Shown: one piece after another, positions 1-7,748 of the stretch
Numbering within the stretch: position 1 is the first letter of the stretch
Layout: every line of letters begins with the position of its first letter
DNA from: Verrucomicrobia bacterium 12-59-8
GTDB lineage: Bacteria; Verrucomicrobiota; Verrucomicrobiae; Verrucomicrobiales; Verrucomicrobiaceae
Assembly: GCA_002279765.1 (NCBI GenBank)
Contig: NCCR01000062.1
Location: 1 to 19,657, forward strand
Direction of reading: 5' to 3'
DNA: 19,657 nt
Position numbers and translations under genes: made by a program
Notes under the pieces: model-generated
What the model was told of the DNA's origin: nothing
The model's database searches: none
The model's input: the letters and a program-made list of their open reading frames with translations, nothing else

Positions 1-123
1 AATGGCAACAAGACCATTTTGGTCAATGTGGACGGCATCATGCGGCAGGGCGACCTTGAGCGGGATGTGTTCATTCGGAAGGATGACGTCATCATCGTCG
101 AGGAAAAGACGGTCAATTTCTAA
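1..123 (+). CDS. C-terminus of polysaccharide export protein (Wza/SLBB type), partial
   Basis: Frame 1 is open from the first base to TAA at 121-123 and gives 40 residues with no start in view. It ends in a pattern typical of Wza/KpsD-type polysaccharide export proteins: a hydrophilic turn (RQGDLERDVFIRKDD), then a short hydrophobic strand and a charged end (VIIVEEKTVNF), like the GD-x-V-x-V-P end of SLBB/export domains. The family forms the outer-membrane channel for capsule or exopolysaccharide. The next gene on the same strand is a Wzz/tyrosine-kinase fusion, the usual partner, so this is probably the end of an exopolysaccharide operon. The 192 bases before that next gene show no clear promoter or terminator. 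The call rests on a short tail plus context. Confidence 0.62.
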   Translation, partial: NGNKTILVNVDGIMRQGDLERDVFIRKDDVIIVEEKTVNF

Positions 124-315
124 AACAGCCGTGATTTGCCGCAGGTGGTTTGAAACCCAGCGAGGTAAAATTTGAGTTTAAATCGAACAGAGTGTCGGCC
201 AAATAAATCCAATGGCTTAAATGGCGTTTTGAGCGAATCTGCCAGCCCGAAAAAATGACGGGGACAGCAGGCACCCTCTGGAAGCCCGACAGAATTTATT
301 TGGATTTTCGAAATC

Positions 316-2511
316 ATGGAACAAAACCTCACCCTCCCAGGCCCGGCGCAATCCAGTACGCTGAGCCGTATTCACGAGGCCTCAGCCAAATTTCAACGCT
401 ACAAGATTCTGCTGCGCCGCCGCTGGTGGTTCCTGCTGCTGACTGCCAGCATTGGGGTTTGTGTGCAGGCTCTGCGCATCACCGGACGCCCGCAGGAGTT
501 TCGCTCCCTGGCCAAACTGGTGGCCGGCGGGCAGATGGTGTTCAACGACAGTGTGACTTGGCGTGAGCAGCAGCAGGACTTCTACGGCACCATCATTGAA
601 ACGGTGGAGAGCGCTGAGATGAAGCGCCGTGCCCTGGAGCGTGTGAGAGCGCTGAACCCTGACGTGAAGGATTCGGACGTGGAAATCCGGGTGGCGCAGA
701 CCAAGGGCTCGGCCATTTTCAACATCCTGGCGACCGGTTCCGAACCCAAATACACGCGAATCTTTCTGGACGCCCTGCTGGACGAGTTCATCGCATTTCG
801 GCAGAGCATTCGTGAGCAGGCGCAGGGCAAGGTCCTCCAGCAGTTTCTTCAGGAGGTGGTGACGAAGCAGAAAGTCATGGAGGACAGTCTGGAGCGTCTG
901 ACCAAGTTCAAGGCGGCCAATAACATCCTCACGATCACCAACGGCAACAACATGGCCGCGCAGTTTCTAGGGAATCTGGAATCTCAGCGGGAATCCCAGC
1001 GCACGACTCTTGAAGACCTGCGGCTGGCCATCGCCAATGTGAATGCTGCAATGGAGGCGCGCGAGCGCATGCTGAGTGCGGCCGGAGCTGGCGCAGGGGC
1101 TGCCGCAGGTGCCGCCGAGAAAACGCAGCCGGCTGGCAGCGTCAAAACCGCAGAAACCTCGCCCGGACGCAATGGCATGACCATGGCGGAGCAGGATTAT
1201 CTCCGCACCAAGTCGAGAATTACCGAACTGAAGACCAAGCTGGATTCACTTCTCATCCAGTTCAAGCAGCAGCACCCGATGGTGCAGGAGGTGACGGAAG
1301 AGCTGGCGGAGCAGAAGGCGCTGCTTACCTCGTATGCAGAGCAGATCCAGCAGGAGATGCATACGCAGATGGCGGACATCCAACGGCGTGTGCAGGTTCT
1401 GGATGCCCAGATCATTGAAAAGCAGAAGGAGGCCCTCGATCTCGGCGGCAAGATCGCCGAGCATGACAAGCTGGAGAAGGCGGCCGAGACGGCCAAACTG
1501 GCCTACGAAAAACTGTTTGAAAAAGTCGAGCAGATCCAGAGCGTCTTCAACTCCCAGGCTGACTACGTGGCCATTCAGGAGCGCGCCATCGCCGCCTATG
1601 AAAATGTGGAGGACTGGGTGATGCCCATCGTGATCGGCCTGATTGCTGGCATTGGTGCCGGCATCGTGGTCCTGCTGTTGTTTGATCGTCTGGATGACCG
1701 CATGAACTCCTTCAGTGAGTTCCAGGCCTTGTTCCCGGCGGAAGCGGTGCTGGGCCAGGTGCCTGAGCAGAGAAACCGTGGTGATGTGGCGCTGCTGCGT
1801 CCGAATGACGACCGCCATCTGTATGCCGAGGCGTTCCGCAATGTGCGTTCCTCCATTCTGTTTAAAAACTGGCAGGGCAAGCCGCCGAAGACCATCCTGA
1901 TCACCAGCGCGGTGCCCAACGAAGGCAAGACCACGGTCACTTCCAACTTGGCCGTCACCATGGCGCTGGCTGGAGCACGGGTGCTGCTGGCGGACTGCGA
2001 CTTGCGCCGTGGCGGTGTGAGCGAACTCTTCAAGCTGCCCTCCTCTCCGGGCCTGAGCGAAGCCCTGCGTGGCAAGCTGCACTGGCGTGATGCCGTGCAG
2101 GAAACCAGCACGCGGAATCTGGACCTGCTGGCGCGCGGCGATGTGTTTGACCAAACCTCGGAAATGTTGCTGTCCAAAACTGCCGAAGAGATGCTGCGTG
2201 AGATGAGTGAAGAGTACGATTACGTCATCTTCGACAGTGCTCCGGTGCTGGTGGCGGATGACACGGCCAGCTTTGCGCCGAAACTTGATTCGGTGCTCTT
2301 TGTGGTGCGCATGTCCTCGACCATGGCCCGTCTCTCCGGCAAGGCGCTGGATCTGCTGTATGAGCGCCAGGTGAACATCGGCGGGGTGATCCTGAACCGT
2401 TCCAGTTCGAACCTGAAGGAGTACACGTACTACAACTACGCCAGCTACTACTACGCCCCTTCCAAGAACAGCGGCACCCAGACTGCCGAAGCAGCGGCGG
2501 CGAAATCCTGA
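316..2511 (+). CDS. Wzz-type chain-length regulator fused to a BY-kinase (tyrosine autokinase)
   Basis: This 731-residue inner-membrane protein should control polysaccharide chain length and export through cycles of tyrosine autophosphorylation. TM1 is at about residues 37-53 and TM2 at about 434-456. The periplasmic part between them is long, rich in Glu/Gln/Lys and probably coiled coil, with an Ala/Gly-rich stretch at about 253-268. The cytoplasmic kinase has Walker A SAVPNEGKTT (about 531-540), Walker A' LLADCDLRR (about 557-565) and Walker B VIFDSAP (about 637-643). The C-terminus carries a cluster of seven tyrosines between residues 703 and 713, the expected autophosphorylation site. The usual Pro-rich motif before TM2 is not obvious. 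No strong Shine-Dalgarno precedes the ATG, but TM1 placement fits this start. It lies downstream of a Wza-like protein. The stop is one base from the convergent LysR stop, leaving no room for an intergenic terminator. Confidence 0.9.
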   Translation: MEQNLTLPGPAQSSTLSRIHEASAKFQRYKILLRRRWWFLLLTASIGVCVQALRITGRPQEFRSLAKLVAGGQMVFNDSVTWREQQQDFYGTIIETVESAEMKRRALERVRALNPDVKDSDVEIRVAQTKGSAIFNILATGSEPKYTRIFLDALLDEFIAFRQSIREQAQGKVLQQFLQEVVTKQKVMEDSLERLTKFKAANNILTITNGNNMAAQFLGNLESQRESQRTTLEDLRLAIANVNAAMEARERMLSAAGAGAGAAAGAAEKTQPAGSVKTAETSPGRNGMTMAEQDYLRTKSRITELKTKLDSLLIQFKQQHPMVQEVTEELAEQKALLTSYAEQIQQEMHTQMADIQRRVQVLDAQIIEKQKEALDLGGKIAEHDKLEKAAETAKLAYEKLFEKVEQIQSVFNSQADYVAIQERAIAAYENVEDWVMPIVIGLIAGIGAGIVVLLLFDRLDDRMNSFSEFQALFPAEAVLGQVPEQRNRGDVALLRPNDDRHLYAEAFRNVRSSILFKNWQGKPPKTILITSAVPNEGKTTVTSNLAVTMALAGARVLLADCDLRRGGVSELFKLPSSPGLSEALRGKLHWRDAVQETSTRNLDLLARGDVFDQTSEMLLSKTAEEMLREMSEEYDYVIFDSAPVLVADDTASFAPKLDSVLFVVRMSSTMARLSGKALDLLYERQVNIGGVILNRSSSNLKEYTYYNYASYYYAPSKNSGTQTAEAAAAKS

Positions 2512-2512
2512 T

Positions 2513-3415
2513 TTAAATCAACGCGTGCGATGTGTTGTCTTCCTGCGCAAGCAGGTCGGTTGACAGTTGTAGAAGTGTTGCTGCCGCTGGTGAAAGAGCG
2601 CTGCCTTTCTGCCAGACGGCGGCGATCTGGCGCTGCATTTTGGGCTCGCGGATGGCTACGGTGAGGATGGTCGCAGGCAGGTTCCCGGCGGCGAGCCGGG
2701 GGACGATGGCGAGACCTAGGCCGGCGGCGACGAGGGCGCGCACAGTTCCCAACTCACCGCTCTCGCAGACGATGCGTGGCTCAAAGCCAGCTTCGCGGCA
2801 TGACTCCAGGGCGGTGTCGCGGGCGCGGCCTTTGTAGAAGATGAAGGGCTCGGCGGACAACTGCCGCAGCAGCACGCTTTTCTGCCGGGACAGAGCATGT
2901 GATTTGCTAACGAGGAGGACGAAGGGCTCGGTGATGAGAGTCTGCGACTTGAACGCCGTCTTGCTGGCGGGGAGCTGGAGAAAGCCGATGTCGGCGAGGC
3001 CGGATTCCACGCAGTCGGCCACGCGCTCGGAGCTGTCTTCAATCAATCGCAATTCCACCTCGCCATGCTGCTTGCTGAAACGCTGAATCACTTCCGGCAG
3101 CAGGCAGGCGCTCACGCTGGGGATGGCGGCGACGGTGAGCCTGCCGCCGCGTAGTTGCGCCACGTCCGAGACGACGGCTTTGGCGGCTTCAGCTTGGGCG
3201 AGGAGTCCTTCGGCACGTGGCAGGAAGGCTTTCCCGGCGGCGGTGAGCTGGATTTCTTTGCGGCCACGATTGAACAGGGGCGTGCCAAGCTCTGCTTCGA
3301 GGTTTTTCATCTGCTGGCTCAGCGCTGGCTGTGCCATGCGCAGACGACCGGCAGCGCGGGTGAAACTGCGCTGGCGGGCGATTTCGATGAAGTAGCCGAG
3401 TTGGTAGAGTTCCAT
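2513..3415 (-). CDS. LysR-family transcriptional regulator
   Basis: This 300-residue protein has full LysR length. The N-terminal winged helix-turn-helix (about residues 1-60) has the family pattern: ELYQLGYFIEIARQRSFTRA, then AQPALSQQMKNLEAELGTPLF. The rest is a periplasmic-binding-protein-like effector domain, with VRALVAAGLGLAIVP near residue 240. Around 'RDTALESCREAG' it resembles the OxyR redox segment as I remember it. The Cys there aligns with E. coli OxyR C208, but the position matching the peroxide-reacting C199 is not Cys, so it is probably not a peroxide sensor. It diverges by 68 bases from the sugar isomerase gene, the classic arrangement for a LysR protein controlling its neighbour and itself. 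The effector is unknown and may be a sugar or sugar acid. Confidence 0.9.
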   Translation of the reverse strand: MELYQLGYFIEIARQRSFTRAAGRLRMAQPALSQQMKNLEAELGTPLFNRGRKEIQLTAAGKAFLPRAEGLLAQAEAAKAVVSDVAQLRGGRLTVAAIPSVSACLLPEVIQRFSKQHGEVELRLIEDSSERVADCVESGLADIGFLQLPASKTAFKSQTLITEPFVLLVSKSHALSRQKSVLLRQLSAEPFIFYKGRARDTALESCREAGFEPRIVCESGELGTVRALVAAGLGLAIVPRLAAGNLPATILTVAIREPKMQRQIAAVWQKGSALSPAAATLLQLSTDLLAQEDNTSHALI

Positions 3416-3424
3416 GAACTGCCA

Positions 3425-3455
3425 TTGATATTTCCGATCCAGAGTATCGTAAAAT
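3425..3455 (+). promoter_or_regulatory. Candidate promoter and LysR-type operator of the sugar module
   Basis: In the 68-base divergent gap, TTGATA (3425-3430) and TAAAAT (3450-3455) each match the sigma-70 hexamers at five of six positions. They are 19 bases apart, longer than ideal, as is common for activator-dependent promoters. A short dyad GATA(3427-3430)...TATC(3445-3448) overlaps the -35 and spacer and has LysR-like T-N11-A character. Transcription would start about 20 bases before the ATG at 3484. The site is short and was judged by eye. Confidence 0.32.
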
Positions 3456-3483
3456 CATCTTTTTCTTATGGGCAGGTGCTGCC

Positions 3484-4326
3484 ATGATCTTTCCTATGCG
3501 CCGACTTTGTGTCCATACCATCACCACCAAACCGCTGAGTCTGGAAGAATGTCTGGTGGAGTTTCCGCAGCGTGGCGTCAGCGGCATCACGATCTGGCGG
3601 CAGGCGCTGGAGGGGCGTGATCTGGGGGCGGTGGCGCGGCAGACGCGGGAGGCGGGGCTGGAGGTGGTGAGCCTGTGCCGTGGTGGATTTTTTCCGGCGA
3701 CGACGGCAGCAGGACGGCAGACGGCCATCGATGATAATTTGAAGGCTATCGAGCAGGCGCACGCCATTGGCGCTCCGCTCATCGTTTTGGTCTGCGGTGC
3801 TGTGCCTGGGCAGTCGCTGGTGGAGTCACGCAAGCAGATCGCCGATGGCATCGCGGCAGTGCTGCCTGCGGCGGAGCAGACGGGGGTGAAGCTGGCCATT
3901 GAGCCGCTGCACCCGATGTATGCGGATGACCGCAGCGCGGTGAACACGATGCGGCAGGCGCATGAGATTTGCGATGCGCTGGGCTCGCCGAAGGCGGTCG
4001 GCATCGCGGTGGATGTGTACCATGTGTGGTGGGATCCTGAATTGAAGGCGCAGATTGATCTCGCCGGTCAAACAGGTCGGCTGCATGCATTTCACATCTG
4101 TGATTGGCGGACGCCCACCATCGATCTCTTGAATGACCGTGGTCTCATGGGAGAAGGCTGCATCAATATTCGAGAAATCAGCGGCTGGGTGGATGCTGCG
4201 GGCTTCACGGGTTTTCGCGAGGTGGAGATTTTCTCGAACCGCCTGTGGGCCATGGACCAGCAGGTGTTCTTGGAAAAAATCAGCGAGAGCTATGCAGCGC
4301 TTTACCCAGAGGACGTGAGCAAATAG
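3484..4326 (+). CDS. Sugar phosphate isomerase/epimerase family protein (xylose isomerase-like TIM barrel)
   Basis: This 280-residue protein belongs to the AP endonuclease 2/xylose isomerase-like superfamily, which includes hydroxypyruvate isomerase, inosose dehydratase and sugar epimerases. Likely divalent-metal ligands are visible in the usual order: E140 in LAIEPLHP, D177 and H180 in AVDVYHVWWDP, H204 in LHAFHICDW, and E248 in GFREVEIFS. The conserved GEGCINI segment precedes the last strand. The start at 3484 has a weak GCAGG ribosome site, and an alternative in-frame ATG lies at 3496. It is followed 35 bases later by a Gfo/Idh/MocA oxidoreductase, a common partner in sugar or cyclitol breakdown. 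The divergent LysR gene probably controls both. The exact substrate cannot be read from the sequence. Confidence 0.85.
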   Translation: MIFPMRRLCVHTITTKPLSLEECLVEFPQRGVSGITIWRQALEGRDLGAVARQTREAGLEVVSLCRGGFFPATTAAGRQTAIDDNLKAIEQAHAIGAPLIVLVCGAVPGQSLVESRKQIADGIAAVLPAAEQTGVKLAIEPLHPMYADDRSAVNTMRQAHEICDALGSPKAVGIAVDVYHVWWDPELKAQIDLAGQTGRLHAFHICDWRTPTIDLLNDRGLMGEGCINIREISGWVDAAGFTGFREVEIFSNRLWAMDQQVFLEKISESYAALYPEDVSK

Positions 4327-4361
4327 CAGACTTTAAACCTTAAACTTGGAACTCAGCACAA

Positions 4362-5513
4362 ATGGAAACACGTAGAATCGGCATCATCATGAACGGCGTC
4401 ACGGGACGCATGGGGACGAACCAGCACCTGATCCGCTCGATCAAGGCCATCCGCGATCAAGGCGGGCTGAAGGTGAGCGACGATCTCACGCTGATGCCGG
4501 ACCCGATTCTCACGGGGCGGAATCATGAGAAGCTGAAGGCGCTGGCGGCGCGCACGGGGGTGACTCGGTTCACCACGGATATTGATGCGGCGCTGGCGAA
4601 CAAGGATGACGAGATCTTCTTTGATGCTTCGGGCACCTTGCAGCGTGCGGGTTTTGTGGAGAAGGCGGTGCAGGCGGGCAAGGCGATCTACTGCGAGAAA
4701 CCGACGGCGGTGGAAACGAGCGAGGCGTTACGTCTGGCCAAGCTCTGCGAAGACGCGGGTGTGAAAAACGGCGTGGTGCAGGACAAGCTGTGGCTCAGCG
4801 GCATCCGCAAGTTCCGCACCTTGCGGGATCAGGGTTACTTTGGCCGCATCCTTAGCGTGCGGGGTGAGTTTGGTTACTGGGTCTTTACCGGTGAGGAAGG
4901 GGATCAGCCTGCGCAGCGGCCCTCGTGGAATTACCGCAAGGAGGACGGTGGCGGCATCATCGTCGATATGCTCTGCCACTGGCGCTACGTGGTGGACAAT
5001 CTGTTTGGCAAGGTGAAGGCCGTGAGCTGCATGGGGGCGACGCATCTGCCGAAGCGCATCGACGAGCGCGGCAAGCCGTATGCCTGCACCAGCGATGACG
5101 CGTGCTACGCCACGTTTGAGTGTGAAGGCGGCGTGATCTGCCAGTTCAACAGCTCCTGGACGGTGCGTGTGCGGCGCGATGATCTGCTGACTATGCAGGT
5201 GGATGGCACGCACGGCAGCGCTGTGGTGGGACTGCGCAAGTGCTGGGTGCAGAGCATCGGCACTACGCCGAGGCCGACGTGGAACCCGGACATCGACCAG
5301 CCGATTGATTTCTTCGGCGGCTGGCAGGAGGTGCCGGACACGACGACTTATGACAACGCGTTCAAGATCCAGTGGGAAGAGTTTCTCAAACACATGGTGC
5401 TGGACACGCCGTTCCCATGGACGCTGCGCGAAGGTGCCAAAGGTGTGCAACTCGCGGAGCTGGGGCTGCAAAGCTGGGAGCAGCGCAAGTGGCTGCCGGT
5501 GGGCGAGCTTTGA
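4362..5513 (+). CDS. Gfo/Idh/MocA family NAD(P)-dependent oxidoreductase
   Basis: This 383-residue cytosolic dehydrogenase is of the family acting on sugars, cyclitols and sugar acids. The N-terminal Rossmann fold opens with IGIIMNGVTGRMG; its glycine motif (residues 11-18) is close to the GxxGRMG of dihydrodipicolinate reductase. The family's diagnostic Glu-Lys-Pro is at residues 112-114 (YCEKPTAV), where the Lys is the usual catalytic residue. The C-terminal part includes GGGIIVDMLCHWRYVVDNLFG, whose His is in the position of the conserved C-terminal-domain histidine. No strong Shine-Dalgarno is seen. With the upstream isomerase it probably forms a two-step oxidation/isomerisation module for an unknown sugar. 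Two hairpins after the stop may end the transcript. Confidence 0.88.
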   Translation: METRRIGIIMNGVTGRMGTNQHLIRSIKAIRDQGGLKVSDDLTLMPDPILTGRNHEKLKALAARTGVTRFTTDIDAALANKDDEIFFDASGTLQRAGFVEKAVQAGKAIYCEKPTAVETSEALRLAKLCEDAGVKNGVVQDKLWLSGIRKFRTLRDQGYFGRILSVRGEFGYWVFTGEEGDQPAQRPSWNYRKEDGGGIIVDMLCHWRYVVDNLFGKVKAVSCMGATHLPKRIDERGKPYACTSDDACYATFECEGGVICQFNSSWTVRVRRDDLLTMQVDGTHGSAVVGLRKCWVQSIGTTPRPTWNPDIDQPIDFFGGWQEVPDTTTYDNAFKIQWEEFLKHMVLDTPFPWTLREGAKGVQLAELGLQSWEQRKWLPVGEL

Positions 5514-5530
5514 GTGCAGCTATAACGTGG

Positions 5531-5560
5531 CAGGCGTGGTAGCACGCCTGGCGACAGGCG
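5531..5560 (+). repeat. Two mutually exclusive hairpins after the sugar module
   Basis: CAGGCGTG (5531-5538) and CACGCCTG (5543-5550) form a perfect 8-bp stem with a GTAG loop. The same CGCCTG (5545-5550) can instead pair with CAGGCG (5555-5560) around a GCGA tetraloop of GNRA type. The element begins 17 bases after the oxidoreductase stop. TTT follows, but not a real T-tract, so terminator function is possible and unproven. It could also be a dispersed palindromic repeat. Confidence 0.6.
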
Positions 5561-5565
5561 TTTGA

Positions 5566-5604
5566 GCGCTCTTGAAGTGGAACGGCTGAGCTGCCCAAGA
5601 GCGC
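5566..5604. repeat. Perfect 9-bp inverted repeat upstream of mlaE
   Basis: GCGCTCTTG (5566-5574) is exactly complementary to CAAGAGCGC (5596-5604), with a 21-base loop. The left arm overlaps the 8-base palindrome GAGCGCTC (5564-5571). It lies 79 bases upstream of mlaE, in a 170-base spacer with no believable gene. The 11-mer GCGAGCGGCCA at 5603-5613 recurs at 9396-9406, inside the other palindrome-rich gap. Function unknown; it may be a repetitive extragenic palindrome or an mRNA leader structure. Confidence 0.6.
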
Positions 5605-5683
5605 GAGCGGCCAAGAATAATTGCGGCGGGAGGCGCTGCGGCGTTGCGTTACTCCGGTGCGTGGGTGAAAGTGCAGGCACCGA

Positions 5684-6460
5684 ATGTTGCGCGCCGTAGG
5701 TCGTTACTCACTCTCCATTGTTCATGAACTGGGCGACTTTGCTCTTTTTACAGGGCAGGCTTTTCGTTCTGCTGTGGGAGCGCGGCGGCTGGGCAGGCGG
5801 ATTGTGCGCTCCGGGTTTGAGCAGGGCGTGCGCTGCCTGCCGGTGATTTTGATCGTAGGCATGTTCACAGGACTGGTGATCGGCCTGCAGGGGTACTATG
5901 TGTTGAACCGCTTCGGCTCCGAGAGCCTGTTGGGCACGCTGGTGGCGCTGAGCTTGATCCGTGAGCTGGGGCCGGTGCTGGCGGCGCTGATGCTGGTGGG
6001 GCAGGCGGGGTCCGCCCTGGCGGCGGAGCTGGGCATTCAGCGCAACACGGAGCAGATCGCCGCGCTGGAGACGATGGGCGTGAGCAGCCATGCGTATCTG
6101 GTGACACCGCGCCTGCTGGCGGCGCTGGTGGTGTATCCGATGCAGACGGCCTTGTTTGTGACCGTGGGATTGTGGGGCGGGAGCCTCTCGGGATCGCTGC
6201 TGCTGGGGCTGGAGCCGGGCGTGTACTGGTCCGCTGTGGAGCGCGCGGTGCAGTCGCAGGATGTGCGGGAGTGCTTCATCAAGGCGGCTACCTTTGGCCT
6301 GCTGACGATTTCCTTGTGCGCTTATCATGGATTCAACGCGCACCGCTGCAGCACGGCCACCGGAGCGCGTGCGGTCAGTGCCTCGACGACGCGCGCGGTG
6401 GTGCAGTCGAGCATCATCGTGCTGGCGGCGGATTACGTCATCACCTCCTTCCTCGTCTGA
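5684..6460 (+). CDS. mlaE: MlaE-like phospholipid ABC transporter permease
   Basis: This 258-residue integral membrane protein has five or six hydrophobic segments and belongs to the MlaE (DUF140) permease family, close to the usual family length. Signatures include TGLVIGLQGYYVLNRFG, the RELGPVLAALMLVGQAGSAL stretch, then AAELG and TEQIAALETMGV, followed by LVTPRLLAALVVYP. In the Mla complex two copies form the inner-membrane core that passes phospholipids between the MCE ring and the membrane. It is the first gene of a five-gene operon, and mlaF starts two bases after its stop. A weak CAGG lies six bases before the ATG. A long Arg-rich N-terminal helix (about residues 28-50) fits the amphipathic elbow helix of the family. 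Confidence 0.92.
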   Translation: MLRAVGRYSLSIVHELGDFALFTGQAFRSAVGARRLGRRIVRSGFEQGVRCLPVILIVGMFTGLVIGLQGYYVLNRFGSESLLGTLVALSLIRELGPVLAALMLVGQAGSALAAELGIQRNTEQIAALETMGVSSHAYLVTPRLLAALVVYPMQTALFVTVGLWGGSLSGSLLLGLEPGVYWSAVERAVQSQDVRECFIKAATFGLLTISLCAYHGFNAHRCSTATGARAVSASTTRAVVQSSIIVLAADYVITSFLV

Positions 6461-6462
6461 TC

Positions 6463-7272
6463 ATGGGTGCTGATTCTAACCAACTGCTGCTGCGCATTGA
6501 GGGCCTGCACAAGAGCTTCGATGGGAACATCGTGCTGGATGGTGCGAGCCTGAATGTGCCGCGCGGGAGCCTGGTGACTGTGCTAGGACGCAGCGGCGCT
6601 GGCAAGTCGGTGCTGCTGAAATGCCTGGCGGATGTCATTCGCCCGGATGCCGGGAGCATCTTTTTTGACGGCAAGCCGCTCGGTCTGGGAGATGCCGCTG
6701 CACGGGCGGGTTTCCGCCGTCGCTGCAGTTTTCTATTTCAAAGCAACGCGCTGTTTGACTCGCTGACGGCGCTGGAAAATGTGGCGCTGCCGCTGGAGCA
6801 GACGACGGATCTGCCTGACAAGGAAATCCGCGAACGCAGTCTGGAGGCGCTGCGGCAGATCGAGCTGGAGGCGCACCAGGACCGCTATCCCAGCCAGCTT
6901 TCCGGCGGGATGCAGAAGCGCCTGGCGCTGGCACGGGCCATCGTGACGCGGCCGGAGCTGGTGCTGTTTGACGAGCCCACCGCCGGTCTGGACCCGCTGC
7001 GGCGCAATGCGGTGTTTGCCATGATCGCGAAATACCAGCGGCAGTTTGGCTTCACGGCGCTGGTGGTGACGCATGACCTGACGGAGGCGCTGATCGCGAG
7101 CGACCGTGTGGCGCTGCTTGACAAAGGGCGGATGTGCTTTGAAGGCACGCCGGCCGAATTTTCCGCCTCTACCGCCACGGTGGTGGGGGATTTTCGCGAC
7201 AGCGCGGAAGCACTTGGCCGTACACTTGCTGCCATACGGCGTGGCGAAGCTCTCGAAACTGAAGACTCATGA
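6463..7272 (+). CDS. mlaF: MlaF-like phospholipid ABC transporter ATPase
   Basis: This 269-residue cytoplasmic ATPase powers the MlaE permease. All ABC motifs are present: Walker A GRSGAGKS (42-49), Q-loop Q93 in FLFQSNALFDSLT, signature LSGGMQKR (146-153), Walker B LVLFDEPTAGLD (166-177) and switch H204. The 'FQ..ALFDSLT..ENV' pattern is typical of MlaF rather than of exporter ATPases. The reading frame is open far upstream inside mlaE, but the ATG at 6463, two bases after the mlaE stop, gives a normal-length protein beginning just before the first strand. The stop overlaps mlaD by four bases (ATGA), indicating translational coupling. No separate mlaB (STAS) gene, which stabilises MlaF in E. 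coli, is in the operon. Confidence 0.93.
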   Translation: MGADSNQLLLRIEGLHKSFDGNIVLDGASLNVPRGSLVTVLGRSGAGKSVLLKCLADVIRPDAGSIFFDGKPLGLGDAAARAGFRRRCSFLFQSNALFDSLTALENVALPLEQTTDLPDKEIRERSLEALRQIELEAHQDRYPSQLSGGMQKRLALARAIVTRPELVLFDEPTAGLDPLRRNAVFAMIAKYQRQFGFTALVVTHDLTEALIASDRVALLDKGRMCFEGTPAEFSASTATVVGDFRDSAEALGRTLAAIRRGEALETEDS

Positions 7273-7748
7273 AACAATCCAAGCTGGAACTTTACGTTGG
7301 ACTCTTTGTTGTCCTGGGGATCGCCGCCGTGGTGTACCTGACGCTGAAACTCGGTGCGGGAGCGATGGTCGGAGGGGACACCTATGAGATGGAGGCGCGC
7401 TTTACCAATGCCGGAGGGCTCAATGCGGGTAGCAGCGTGCTGGTGGCAGGCGTGCCAGTCGGGCGGGTGGAAAGCATCCGCGTGGATGACACGGACTATT
7501 GTGCGATGGTGACGCTGCGAGTGCAGGCGGGGCTGAAGCTGCCGACCGATACGATGGCATCGATCAAAACCACCGGACTTATCGGAGATAAGTATGTGGC
7601 ACTTGCGCCGGGGGCGGATGAAACTTATCTTGGGGCCGGTTCCCGCATCACGATGACCGAGTCCTCGGTCGATCTTGAGTCGTTGATTGGCAAGATGGCT
7701 TTTGGCAGTGTTGAAAAAGGTAAAGACGATCCTCCCCCCGCCCCATGA
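7269..7748 (+). CDS. mlaD: MlaD-like MCE-domain substrate-binding protein
   Basis: This 159-residue protein has a single N-terminal membrane anchor (about residues 8-26) followed by an MCE domain. The domain starts at YEMEARFTNAGGLNAGSSV (about 39-57) and continues with VLVAGVPVGRVESIRV, the MCE family hallmark. In the known Mla system six copies form a periplasmic ring on MlaE that receives phospholipid from MlaC. The protein is slightly shorter than E. coli MlaD. It has the TGLIGDKYVAL segment and ends in a Pro-rich tail (KDDPPPAP). The start overlaps mlaF and the stop overlaps mlaC, each by ATGA. Confidence 0.92.
   Translation: MKQSKLELYVGLFVVLGIAAVVYLTLKLGAGAMVGGDTYEMEARFTNAGGLNAGSSVLVAGVPVGRVESIRVDDTDYCAMVTLRVQAGLKLPTDTMASIKTTGLIGDKYVALAPGADETYLGAGSRITMTESSVDLESLIGKMAFGSVEKGKDDPPPAP

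Noticed and set aside
1246..2154. 302-codon minus-strand open frame inside the BY-kinase gene
   Set aside because: It is antisense to conserved kinase motifs and encodes a low-complexity His/Gln/Arg-rich protein; a shadow frame.
5348..5680. 110-codon minus-strand open frame across the spacer before mlaE
   Set aside because: It covers the inverted repeats and the end of the oxidoreductase gene, has no recognisable motif and no ribosome site.
6172..6462. Upstream extension of mlaF
   Set aside because: It lies inside mlaE in another frame; the ATG at 6463 gives a standard ATPase start.
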